Below, piece after piece: positions 1 through 5,586 of a DNA stretch of 6,279 bases. Both the position numbers and the translations under genes were made by a program. Source of the DNA: an uncultured Kangiella sp. (GTDB lineage: Bacteria > Pseudomonadota > Gammaproteobacteria > Enterobacterales > DSM-103792); the NCBI GenBank assembly GCA_946481205.1, contig CAMLNB010000206.1, positions 1-6,279 of the forward strand, written 5' to 3'. A model generated the notes under the pieces. That model saw only the letters and a list, made by a program, of their open reading frames with translations, was not told where the DNA came from and did no database searches. Within the stretch, counting starts at the first letter, position 1; each line of letters begins with the position of its first letter.

Positions 1-429
1 GGCTGCTACTGCGGCAATCTCCAGCTCACGATCACGCTGAGCAAATCGCCCACTGACTACCAACCACGCGCCTGTGACTGTGATTTCTGTTGCAAGCATG
101 GTGCGGCGTGGTTGTCGGATGCCGATGGCGCGTTGGCTATTCAGGTGAATGACGTGGCGCAGCTGCGCCGGTATCGGCAAGGCGCCGAGCTGGCGGAGTT
201 TTTGTTGTGCGCGCATTGCGGTGTGTTGGTGGCGGTGACGTATGTGGTGACTCAACAGGATGTCGCGGACCGGCGTTATGCCGCCATTAATATTCGTGCG
301 GTCAATGGTGCGAGTCTTGCGCCTGCGGTAGCGGCGTCACCCAAGCAATTGGCGCCGGAAGAGAAAACCGCGCGCTGGCAACGCTTGTGGTTTGCCGATG
401 TCGCGCTGAATGGCAACACGTCGGATTGA
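1..429 (+). CDS. GFA/CENP-V family zinc-binding protein, 5' end missing
   Basis: The frame is open from the first base to TGA at 427-429, giving 142 visible residues; the start codon and probably only a handful of residues lie left of the window. The visible N-terminus is G-C-Y-C-G (Cys2, Cys4), then C-D-C-D-F-C (Cys25, Cys27, Cys30) followed by K-H-G-A, then C-A-H-C-G (Cys70, Cys73). This 2+3+2 cysteine spacing is the signature of the glutathione-dependent formaldehyde-activating enzyme (Gfa) fold, where the cysteines hold a structural and a catalytic-type zinc. Members are small soluble cytoplasmic proteins. Most are not proven to act on S-hydroxymethylglutathione, so the specific reaction should not be assumed. 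No formaldehyde dehydrogenase gene is next to it; the neighbour 122 bp downstream is a racemase-family gene. Family assignment is strong, substrate unknown. Confidence 0.88.
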   Translation, partial: GCYCGNLQLTITLSKSPTDYQPRACDCDFCCKHGAAWLSDADGALAIQVNDVAQLRRYRQGAELAEFLLCAHCGVLVAVTYVVTQQDVADRRYAAINIRAVNGASLAPAVAASPKQLAPEEKTARWQRLWFADVALNGNTSD

Positions 430-535
430 GTCAATCTTAAACATGCTGATCGCGCGACGTGCATGGCAAAACGTTTCATTCACGAGTCATCCGCGTTCTG
501 TAGGATGAGCTGAAAAACTGGATCAGCGTAGGGAA

Positions 536-545
536 AGAGGTGAGG
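536..545 (+). promoter_or_regulatory. ribosome binding site deciding the racemase start
   Basis: AGAGGTGAGG closely matches the anti-Shine-Dalgarno complement and ends 6 bases before ATG 552. It contains the competing in-frame GTG (540-542), which therefore has no usable site of its own. Confidence 0.65.
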
Positions 546-551
546 GCGGCG

Positions 552-1247
552 ATGCGACATATCGGAATTGTCGGTTGTTCGGCGGAAGGCGCGGCACTTT
601 GCTATCGCACCATTTGTGCAGAAGGTGCGGCGCGGCTCGGGCCGCACGCGCACCCGGAAGTCACCTTGCATACGCCATCGTTGGCCGACTATGTTGCCTG
701 TTTGGACAATGGCGATTGGGAAGGCGTTGGCCGTTTGATGCTGGCCTCGGCGGAGAAACTCGCCAAAGCCGGCGCCGAGTTTCTGATCTGCCCGGACAAC
801 ACCATTCATCAGGCGTTCTCGTATGTGGCGCCGCGCTCGCCGCTGCCGTGGCTGCATATTGCGGAGGTGGTGGCTGGTGTCGCGAAGGCACGCGGTTACC
901 AACGCGTTGGCATTACCGGCACGCGCTGGTTGGTCGAGAGCGAGGTGTACCCGGAGAAACTGGCCGCGTGCGGTATCGCTGCGGTGCGGCCCACTGATGA
1001 GCAGCGCCGGGTCATGGGCCGGTTGATCATGGATGAGCTGGTTTGTGGCCGCATCGAGCCGAGCACCGTGGCGTATTTCCAGCAGGTGATCCGCGAACTG
1101 AAAACTGCCGGTTGCGATGCGGTGGTGCTCGGTTGCACCGAGATCCCGCTGATTATTCATGACGGCAATTCGGCATTGCCGACGCTGGATTCAACGCGCT
1201 TGCTGGCGCGTGCCGCTTTGGATTACGCGGTGAATGTGGCCAAGTAA
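552..1247 (+). CDS. aspartate/glutamate racemase superfamily protein
   Basis: A 231-residue cytoplasmic protein, normal length for PLP-independent amino-acid racemases. It opens with R-H-I-G-I-V-G-C-S-A-E-G, the phosphate/substrate-loop start of the family. The two catalytic cysteines, which act as acid/base pair in deprotonating and reprotonating the alpha carbon, are seen as Cys80 in L-I-C-P-D-N-T-I-H and Cys195 in V-L-G-C-T-E-I-P. The first motif differs from the common C-N-T-A-H by two inserted residues (P-D) and marks a distinct subgroup. A conserved-looking block follows at about 120-136 (G-I-T-G-T-R-W-L-V-E-S-E-V-Y-P-E-K). ATG 552 is preferred over the in-frame GTG at 540, because an AGAGGTGAGG Shine-Dalgarno stretch (536-545) sits just upstream of 552 and would overlap the GTG. 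The substrate (Asp, Glu or another amino or hydroxy acid) cannot be read from sequence. The stop codon lies inside the first unit of a 14-bp tandem repeat. Confidence 0.9.
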   Translation: MRHIGIVGCSAEGAALCYRTICAEGAARLGPHAHPEVTLHTPSLADYVACLDNGDWEGVGRLMLASAEKLAKAGAEFLICPDNTIHQAFSYVAPRSPLPWLHIAEVVAGVAKARGYQRVGITGTRWLVESEVYPEKLAACGIAAVRPTDEQRRVMGRLIMDELVCGRIEPSTVAYFQQVIRELKTAGCDAVVLGCTEIPLIIHDGNSALPTLDSTRLLARAALDYAVNVAK

Positions 1248-1295
1248 ATCGCCCCAAGTAAATCGCACCAAGTAACTCACACCAAGTAACTCGCA
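1240..1295 (+). repeat. four tandem copies of a 14-bp unit carrying a stop codon
   Basis: Exact 14-bp periodicity: CCAAGTAAATCGCC (1240-1253), CCAAGTAAATCGCA (1254-1267), CCAAGTAACTCACA (1268-1281), CCAAGTAACTCGCA (1282-1295). The first copy includes the last sense codon (AAG) and stop (TAA) of the racemase gene. Because 14 is not a multiple of three, the TAA triplets at 1245, 1259, 1273 and 1287 cover all three forward frames. The array probably arose by slippage or unequal duplication of the 3' end of the gene. The A-to-C change shared by copies 3 and 4 suggests they duplicated after the first pair diverged. Confidence 0.93.
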
Positions 1296-1301
1296 CTGAA
1301 C

Positions 1302-1339
1302 GAAACAGAAACGGCGCCAACTGGCGCCGTTTCTGTTTC
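1302..1339. terminator. bidirectional intrinsic terminator between convergent genes
   Basis: The left arm GAAACAGAAACGGCGCCA (1302-1319) and right arm TGGCGCCGTTTCTGTTTC (1322-1339) are perfect reverse complements separated by AC, so in RNA a stem of about 17 bp closes on a four-base loop. The core is GC-rich (ACGGCGCCA) and the outer flanks are A-rich on the left and T-rich on the right, so the transcript from either strand ends in a U-rich stretch. It sits 54 bp after the racemase stop and 26 bp beyond the lipoprotein stop, as expected for a shared terminator. The U tract is broken by C and G, so efficiency is not assured. Confidence 0.85.
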
Positions 1340-1365
1340 TGCGTTGTTCACTGCCTTCAAAACGC

Positions 1366-2439
1366 TCAGTTGCTCTTGGCGTACTTGGCCGGCACTTCAA
1401 AGCGGCTGTCGCGTTCCGGCTGCAAACCGATTTGTTTGATCTCGTAAGCAAACTCGATCAGCGGGCCCGCCGGTGCCGGCTTGGCGGTGTTTCCCGTGAT
1501 CCAGTCGAGCGGGTTACTGCTGACAGTCGTTTGCGCCGGTTTCTCGCCAGCGCCGCAGGTGTTGTCGGTGGCGGTCCATTGCACTTTGGTCGCCATCGAG
1601 AAGCCTTTCATTTTCTGCAGCTCTTTGCCGAGTGTGCTGGCCCAGTTTTCCGCTTTCGGGCCGAGCGAGGTGCCGAGACCGGCGAGCGCGCGGTAGACAT
1701 CCGGGTTCAGTTGCGTGCGCGTGACCAAGTCCGCGGCCATCGCTTTGCCGTACTGCAGATCGAACTGGGTTTGCATGGCCAGTGCGTCTTTCAGGCTGCC
1801 GCTTGGCGTGGTGTTCCAGAAATCGAAGGTGACATTGTTGACGGCTTTTTTGCCGGCCGGATCTTTCATTTCCACCAGCCAGGTCAAGCGATAGAGCTGG
1901 GCTTCGGCGCCAGCAATGTTGCGCTTGTCACTTTGTTGCGCGCCTTTGAGTGTGTTCTTGACCACGGTCAATTTGCAGCTGTCTTGCGACGGTTCGTTTG
2001 GCTTCGGCTGGCCTTCGCTCGGCTTGTCAGCGCCGGTGCCGGGTTGCGCTGGCAGCGGGCAACCGGTCAGAGGGCATTCGGTATAGCTTTTTGCTTTGTG
2101 ATCGAGCTGCCATTGCAGCTTGCGATCCAGGCGCAGCACTTCATCGGTGCCGGACATCATCCGGCCGAGCGTGTTGCGCAGCAGCCAGTTTTCGAATTGG
2201 AAATCATTGGCGGTACGCCGGCGATCGGCGCGCACATAGGTCACGGTAGTGCCTTTGGCATTTGGCAACAGCGCGCCGGTCATAGTGGTTTCGCTGCGGA
2301 TCACGGCGGTGGGGTTGCTCGGGCTGGTGTCGGCCGGCTCGGGCGCAACGGTGGCGCAACCGGTGAGCGTCAGCAGCAGACTGCTGGTGGCGAGTGCGAC
2401 GGGGTGCAAGCGTGAAACGGATCGACGGCTGGGGTTCAT
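1366..2439 (-). CDS. predicted outer-membrane lipoprotein of unknown function
   Basis: A 357-residue protein with a basic N-terminus (R5 R6, R10), a hydrophobic stretch at about 13-26 and the lipobox L-T-G-C with Cys28 as the lipidation site. Residue +2 is Ala, not Asp, which favours Lol transport to the outer membrane. A Pro/Thr/Ser/Ala-rich tether follows (about 29-45). Residues 98-124 contain T-D-E-V-L-R-L-D-R-K and W-Q-L-D-H-K-A-K-S-Y-T-E-C-P, and the end reads S-R-F-E-V-P-A-K-Y. This 'LD-x-KxKxYTE ... FEVPxxY' pattern resembles DUF4412-like periplasmic proteins, but the match is by eye and tentative. A low-complexity Pro/Gly/Glu linker (about 128-152) is flanked by cysteines: Cys122 and Cys127 before it, another in D-S-C-K-L after it, and one in N-T-C-G-A-G near residue 295. 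Disulphides in the periplasm are therefore possible. ATG at 2437-2439 is supported by AGGAG nine bases upstream. It lies 102 bp behind the greB-like gene on the same strand. Confidence 0.85.
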   Translation of the reverse strand: MNPSRRSVSRLHPVALATSSLLLTLTGCATVAPEPADTSPSNPTAVIRSETTMTGALLPNAKGTTVTYVRADRRRTANDFQFENWLLRNTLGRMMSGTDEVLRLDRKLQWQLDHKAKSYTECPLTGCPLPAQPGTGADKPSEGQPKPNEPSQDSCKLTVVKNTLKGAQQSDKRNIAGAEAQLYRLTWLVEMKDPAGKKAVNNVTFDFWNTTPSGSLKDALAMQTQFDLQYGKAMAADLVTRTQLNPDVYRALAGLGTSLGPKAENWASTLGKELQKMKGFSMATKVQWTATDNTCGAGEKPAQTTVSSNPLDWITGNTAKPAPAGPLIEFAYEIKQIGLQPERDSRFEVPAKYAKSN

Positions 2440-2448
2440 GAACGGCCA

Positions 2449-2453
2449 CTCCT
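2449..2453 (-). promoter_or_regulatory. ribosome binding site of the lipoprotein gene
   Basis: AGGAG read on the minus strand, nine bases before the ATG at 2439. It fixes the start that gives a proper lipoprotein signal peptide. Confidence 0.65.
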
Positions 2454-2541
2454 GTTGGCAAAAGGATCATCATCGACCGCGCATCGCCGGTGGACTCGGC
2501 AACGGCAGTCAACGAAGGTTCGGACTATAGCAGCGGCTGAA

Positions 2542-3051
2542 TCAAACCGGCTCCGGTTGGTTGTCGATGGCGAGGATCTCGACGGTCTGGTTGCCGGCGG
2601 GGCGCGGCCAGACCACGCTGTCGCCAACGCGGGCGCCACGCAGCGCCTTGGCCAGTGGGCTGACCCAGCTGATGCGCCCATGTTCCGGATCGGCCTCGTC
2701 TTCGCCGACGATGCGGTAACGGTACTGGCGATCGCTCTCGTCGCAGAGCGTGACCTGCGCGCCAAACTCCACCTGTTCGCTGTCCGCCGCCGGAGCTCGC
2801 AGCATGGCGCTGGCGATGCGCGCTTGCAGCCAGCGCAGCTCGCGTTGGCCATGGGCTCGGCGCAGCGCGGTATCGACATTGGCGTTGTCATCCTGTGCCA
2901 GTTGCGCCAGCGTCTGTTCGGTGGCGGCGAGGCGCTGTTGCAGCAGCTGCAGGCCACGCGCCGTCACGTAGTTCGGATGCGGGCTCAGCGGCAGTTCCGG
3001 CAGGGCGGCGGCGCTGTCGTCGTCGGTTTCTTTGGTGAACGCGCGGCTCAT
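2542..3051 (-). CDS. greB: GreA/GreB-family transcription elongation factor (GreB-like)
   Basis: A 169-residue protein. Gre factors enter the secondary channel of RNA polymerase and stimulate cleavage of backtracked RNA. The start M-S-R-A-F-T-K-E, the run L-P-E-L-P-L-S-P-H-P-N-Y-V-T (17-30) and a helical region at about 33-85 match the GreB-like subfamily with an extended N-terminus. The C-terminal FKBP-like domain starts near residue 92: V-E-F-G-A-Q-V-T-L (94-102), then I-S-W-V-S-P-L-A-K-A-L (127-137) and G-A-R-V-G-D-S-V-V-W (139-148), where GreA has the SP-x-A-xAL-x-G-x-x-x-GD pattern. At the expected coiled-coil tip (54-60) it reads D-D-N-A-N-V-D, not the classical D-x-x-E-N-A, so the acidic pair is altered. 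Length is slightly above E. coli GreB (158). The Shine-Dalgarno is weak (GAGGAT about 14 bases upstream). The symbol reflects subfamily resemblance, not proven orthology with E. coli greB. Confidence 0.85.
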   Translation of the reverse strand: MSRAFTKETDDDSAAALPELPLSPHPNYVTARGLQLLQQRLAATEQTLAQLAQDDNANVDTALRRAHGQRELRWLQARIASAMLRAPAADSEQVEFGAQVTLCDESDRQYRYRIVGEDEADPEHGRISWVSPLAKALRGARVGDSVVWPRPAGNQTVEILAIDNQPEPV

Positions 3052-3083
3052 GATGGTGGATGCTAATCCTCGCTTTGTATCGA

Positions 3084-3089
3084 ATTGTA
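3084..3089 (-). promoter_or_regulatory. possible -10 element for the greB-like gene
   Basis: TACAAT on the minus strand matches the sigma-70 -10 consensus at five of six positions and would give a leader of about 25 bases before ATG 3051. No good -35 box lies 16-18 bases upstream, so the call is weak. Confidence 0.3.
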
Positions 3090-3093
3090 GAAT

Positions 3094-3186
3094 GCGACGC
3101 CGGCCCGGATTGGCGACGCCGTCGCGCTTTACAGCCGGGCCGCGAATCAGGCAGGCTTGCTTGCCCGTTGTCGCCTGATTCAGGCG
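3094..3186. repeat. cluster of inverted and direct repeats in the divergent intergenic region
   Basis: Within the 301-bp gap between the greB-like gene and the membrane operon (3052-3352) this part holds several repeats. There is a 9-bp direct repeat GCGACGCCG (3094-3102 and 3113-3121). The odd palindrome GCGACG-C-CGTCGC (3113-3125) is nested inside the inverted repeat CGGCCCGG (3101-3108) / CCGGGCCG (3135-3142). A second inverted repeat is GAATCAGGC (3144-3152) / GCCTGATTC (3173-3181), whose right arm is also part of the palindrome CGCCTGA-T-TCAGGCG (3172-3186). These could be operator sites, a structured RNA leader or a decayed repeat element. The rest of the gap (3187-3330) shows no convincing gene or signal. 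Confidence 0.6.
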
Positions 3187-3332
3187 GAGGCTGTGTTGAT
3201 TTCGCTGGTATCACGTTCCACCGGCAGCAAGACCGGTGTCCGACCCGCATCGCACTCACCGACAATGGCAGAAGGCTGCAAGGACAGGCAGAGCCCGACC
3301 ATTGCGGTTCAACCTGATCCCGATCAGCTCAA

Positions 3333-3338
3333 TATATA
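3333..3338 (+). promoter_or_regulatory. possible -10 element for the membrane operon
   Basis: TATATA in a local AT-rich patch (AATATATAGA, 3331-3340) 14 bases before ATG 3353. The best upstream hexamer (TTCAAC, 3308-3313) is 19 bases away and poor, and the implied leader would be very short, so this is only a candidate. Confidence 0.22.
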
Positions 3339-3352
3339 GAGTGGAAGCCATT

Positions 3353-3859
3353 ATGAGCGCAGAAAACCCCTATCAGGCGCCCAGCGCCAATTTATCCAAT
3401 GCCCCGGTCGCCGAGGGTGAACTGGCCAGTCGTGGTAACCGCCTGCTGGCGTCGATCATCGACACCCTTTTGCAGATGCTGGTGCTGTTCCCGTTGTTGT
3501 TCCTGTTTGGTGTCATTGACTCGTTTGCCACGATGGCAACCATGGGTTTTGGCATGAACCTGCTGATCCTGGTGATGGGCGTTGGCGTCTACCTGCTGCT
3601 CCACGGCCACTTGCTGAACAAGAATGGCCAAACCATCGGCAAGAAGCTGATGGGCATTCGCATTGTTGATTTCAATGACGGCAGCCACCCCGGCTTGCAA
3701 AACATTCTGCTGAAACGCCAGCTGCCGTGGTTTGCCATTTCTGTGATCCCGGTGCTCGGTTCGATTCTGCCGCTGATCAACGTGCTGCTGATTTTCCGCG
3801 AAGATCACCGCTGCCTGCACGACCTGATGGCCGGCACCAAAGTGATCGTGGCCCGCTAA
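3353..3859 (+). CDS. RDD family membrane protein, small
   Basis: A 168-residue inner-membrane protein of the RDD family, named for a conserved Arg and two Asp. The function of the family is largely unknown; a few members have been linked to ion transport. It starts with the N-P-Y-Q-A-P motif (5-10) common at the soluble N-terminus of this family. The RDD core shows Arg30 and Asp37 in R-L-L-A-S-I-I-D at the start of helix 1 (about 31-55). Helix 2 follows (about 68-88), then the loop G-Q-T-I-G-K-K-L-M-G-I-R-I-V (92-105), helix 3 (about 125-148) and the closing D-H-R-C-L-H-D-L-M-A-G-T (151-162) with Asp157. ATG 3353 has GGAAG five bases upstream. The in-frame GTG at 3236 would add 39 polar residues without a ribosome binding site and is rejected. 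It is 87 bp ahead of a second RDD gene and probably heads the operon. Confidence 0.88.
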   Translation: MSAENPYQAPSANLSNAPVAEGELASRGNRLLASIIDTLLQMLVLFPLLFLFGVIDSFATMATMGFGMNLLILVMGVGVYLLLHGHLLNKNGQTIGKKLMGIRIVDFNDGSHPGLQNILLKRQLPWFAISVIPVLGSILPLINVLLIFREDHRCLHDLMAGTKVIVAR

Positions 3860-3946
3860 ACCCATTCGGATCGGCATCGCGACCTTGCGGTTGCGGTGCC
3901 GGTCTGTCGCATCGTTTTTCCGCACCATTTTCCCGGATGTGTGCTT

Positions 3947-4630
3947 ATGGGCCGTAATGTGTTGAATGGACGCTTGTCGTTGACCACGCCGGAAGGCGTG
4001 CGTCTGCTGTTGACGCCGGCCGGCCCGGCGCTGCGCGCTGCAGCATGGGCACTGGATCTGGTGGTCTGGCTGGCGATTGCCTTCACTGCCATTTTCATTT
4101 TCTCGGGTAGCAAACTCGGCGTTGGTGTCATCTCGCTGATTCTGTTCGTCAGTTACTGGGGTTACCCGGTGATTTGCGAGGTCTATTTCAAAGGCCGCAG
4201 TCTTGGCAAGCGCGCATTCGGACTCGAAGTGCTGCGCGCTGATGGCCTGCCTGTCGGCTGGCGGGAATCAGCGCTACGCAATCTGGTCGCGGTCGCTGAT
4301 TTTCTGCCGATGTTGTACGCCACCGGCCTGCTCTGCATGTTGTTCGACAAACGCTTTCGCCGGCTCGGCGACATCGTTGCCGATACGCAAGTCGTCTATC
4401 ACGAGAAGCGGCCGGTGCGGGTGCCGATGGTGGATGTGCAACCGATTCCTTCTACGTATCCGCTGAATCCGGAGCAGCAGCGCACGTTGATCGGTTTGTT
4501 CGAGCGGGAAAAACAACTGCCGATTGATCGCATGCATGAACTGGCCACCATTGCCGAGCCGCTGACCGGTCAAACCGGCGCCGCGTCGCTGGCGCATTTG
4601 CGTGGCATTGTGGCAGGGCTGACGCAATGA
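3947..4630 (+). CDS. RDD family membrane protein, second and larger
   Basis: A 227-residue inner-membrane protein. The N-terminus T-T-P-E-G-V-R-L-L-L-T-P-A-G-P (13-27) is typical of the RDD proteins that pair with SpoIIM-like proteins. Arg30 and Asp37 form the R...D part of the motif at the start of helix 1 (about 31-52). Helix 2 is at about 57-77, followed by F-K-G-R-S-L-G-K-R-A-F-G-L-E-V (81-95). A further hydrophobic segment (about 113-133) ends in R-R-L-G-D-I-V-A-D-T-Q-V-V-Y (138-151), with Asp142. The last 75 or so residues are a soluble polar tail, L-N-P-E-Q-Q-R-T-L-I onward, absent from the first RDD gene. ATG 3947 is preferred to the GTG at 3896, whose extra residues do not resemble the family; its Shine-Dalgarno is weak. 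The stop overlaps the next start as ATGA (4627-4630), showing translational coupling. The two RDD proteins are too different to be a recent duplication. Confidence 0.87.
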   Translation: MGRNVLNGRLSLTTPEGVRLLLTPAGPALRAAAWALDLVVWLAIAFTAIFIFSGSKLGVGVISLILFVSYWGYPVICEVYFKGRSLGKRAFGLEVLRADGLPVGWRESALRNLVAVADFLPMLYATGLLCMLFDKRFRRLGDIVADTQVVYHEKRPVRVPMVDVQPIPSTYPLNPEQQRTLIGLFEREKQLPIDRMHELATIAEPLTGQTGAASLAHLRGIVAGLTQ

Positions 4631-5586
4631 AGCAGAAAGCGTTTGAAGCCAGCCAAGCCGAGCTCTGGCAAGACATCGAGCAATTGCTGCAAAGCAAAGC
4701 CAGTCATCTGGAACGATTTCCGGCGCAATACCGCCGGCTGTGTCAGAGCCTGGCGCTGGCGCAGCAGCGCGGTTATTCGCCGTCACTGACCGATTACCTG
4801 CAGCAATTGGTGCTGGCTTGCCATCGGCAATTGTATGGCGTGGAAATCGAACGACCGATGGTGTTGCGTCAGTGGTTGTTCCAGACGTTTCCGCAACGGG
4901 TGCGAGAAGAGTGGCGGCTGTTGCTGCTGGCGATCATTGCGTTCTTTGGCGTTGCGCTGGTCACCGGGTTGTTGGTCTGGTACGCGCCGCATTGGGCGTA
5001 CAGTTTCGCCAGTGGCGCAGAATTGCATCAGTACCAGCGGATGTATCAGCCGGGGGCGACCGCAATCGGCCGCGGCGGTGCCGAAGGCGATGTCGCGATG
5101 TTCGGCTTTTACATCTGGAACAACGTCTCGATCGGTTTTCGTACGTTCGCCAGCGGCATTTTCGCCGGCATTCCGACCTTGATCAGCCTGGCCAGCAATG
5201 GCATGCATCTTGGCGTCATTGGCAGTTGGCTGTCGCTTGACGAGACGACCCGGCCCATTTTCTGGTCATTTGTCGTCACCCACTCCAGTTTCGAATTGAT
5301 CGGTCTGCTGCTGTCTGGCGTTGCCGGCATGCGGCTGGGTTTGGCGCTGATCCGGCCCGGTCGTTTGAGTCGCCGGCACGCGCTCGCCGCTGCCAGTAGC
5401 CGCATGTTTCCAGTGATTGTCGGCGCCGCCCTGCTGATTGTGCTGGCGGCATTCTTTGAAGCGTTCTGGTCCGCCAGCCCGACCATCAGCACGCCGGTGA
5501 AATTCACCGTCGGTGGCATCGGTTGGTTGGCGCTGATTGCCTATTTTGTCTTTGTTGGCCGGAGACCTGTCCATGCAGCTGGATAA
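4627..5586 (+). CDS. SpoIIM-like (DUF95) integral membrane protein
   Basis: A 319-residue multi-pass inner-membrane protein related in its C-terminal part to stage II sporulation protein M. In non-sporulating bacteria the role is unknown. The cytoplasmic N-terminal region (1-95) carries the Y-R-R-L-C-Q-S-L-A-L-A-Q-Q-R-G-Y-S pattern (35-51) and H-R-Q-L-Y-G (66-71). Helix 1 is at about 97-118. The family core reads F-Y-I-W-N-N (161-166), F-A-S-G-I-F-A-G (174-181) and S-N-G-M-H-L-G (190-196), then T-H-S-S-F-E-L-I (218-225), where the conserved His and Glu lie in the membrane. Later helices are about 212-242, 260-281 and 293-311. AGGG (4615-4618) inside the preceding gene serves as ribosome binding site. 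It overlaps the preceding RDD gene by 4 bp and the next gene by 14 bp. In this context it is likely a partner of the RDD protein in one membrane complex, by inference from conserved pairing. Confidence 0.88.
   Translation: MKQKAFEASQAELWQDIEQLLQSKASHLERFPAQYRRLCQSLALAQQRGYSPSLTDYLQQLVLACHRQLYGVEIERPMVLRQWLFQTFPQRVREEWRLLLLAIIAFFGVALVTGLLVWYAPHWAYSFASGAELHQYQRMYQPGATAIGRGGAEGDVAMFGFYIWNNVSIGFRTFASGIFAGIPTLISLASNGMHLGVIGSWLSLDETTRPIFWSFVVTHSSFELIGLLLSGVAGMRLGLALIRPGRLSRRHALAAASSRMFPVIVGAALLIVLAAFFEAFWSASPTISTPVKFTVGGIGWLALIAYFVFVGRRPVHAAG
5561..5565 (+). promoter_or_regulatory. ribosome binding site of the last, overlapping gene
   Basis: GGAGA inside the end of the SpoIIM-like gene, seven bases before ATG 5573. 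It supports a real start there despite the 14-bp overlap. Confidence 0.6.

Noticed and set aside
442..465. CATGC/GCATG inverted repeat after the GFA-family gene as its terminator
   Set aside because: Only five base pairs with a 14-base loop and no T run follow, which is expected by chance.
480..1160. Minus-strand open frame of 226 codons opposite the racemase gene
   Set aside because: The plus strand encodes both catalytic cysteine motifs. The minus product is Arg/His-rich with no family features.
1240..1295. CRISPR-like or attachment-site reading of the 14-bp repeats
   Set aside because: The units are contiguous without spacers, too short for CRISPR, and no integrase or cas gene is near.
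1432..2415. Plus-strand open frame of 327 codons opposite the lipoprotein gene
   Set aside because: It is the exact antisense of a gene with a clear signal peptide and ribosome binding site. Its product shows no recognisable domain, and long antisense frames are common at this GC content.
2545..2558. AACCGG-CT-CCGGTT palindrome at the end of the greB-like gene
   Set aside because: It lies within coding sequence, has only about five to six base pairs with a tiny loop and no U tract, so it is not a credible terminator.
2436..3066. Open frames on both strands overlapping the greB-like gene in other frames
   Set aside because: The 169-residue Gre product has the conserved start, coiled coil and C-terminal domain. 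The alternatives are Arg- or Ala-rich shadows.
3060..3339. Small plus-strand frames of 60-85 codons in the divergent gap
   Set aside because: They have no ribosome binding site, no hydrophobic or domain pattern, and overlap each other in different frames.
3236..3352. GTG-initiated extension of the first RDD gene
   Set aside because: The added 39 residues lack family resemblance and a ribosome binding site, while ATG 3353 is followed by the expected N-P-Y-Q-A-P head.
3872..3919. Hairpin CGGCATCGC/GCGGTGCCG (one G-U pair) followed by TTTTT, as a terminator between the two RDD genes
   Set aside because: The T run begins 13 bases after the stem ends, too far for an intrinsic terminator, and the loop is long. 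At most it could attenuate or stabilise the transcript.
4627..5586. Taking the SpoIIM-like gene as evidence of sporulation
   Set aside because: The family is widespread in non-sporulating Gram-negative bacteria. The neighbourhood and the lipoprotein signal argue against a spore former.
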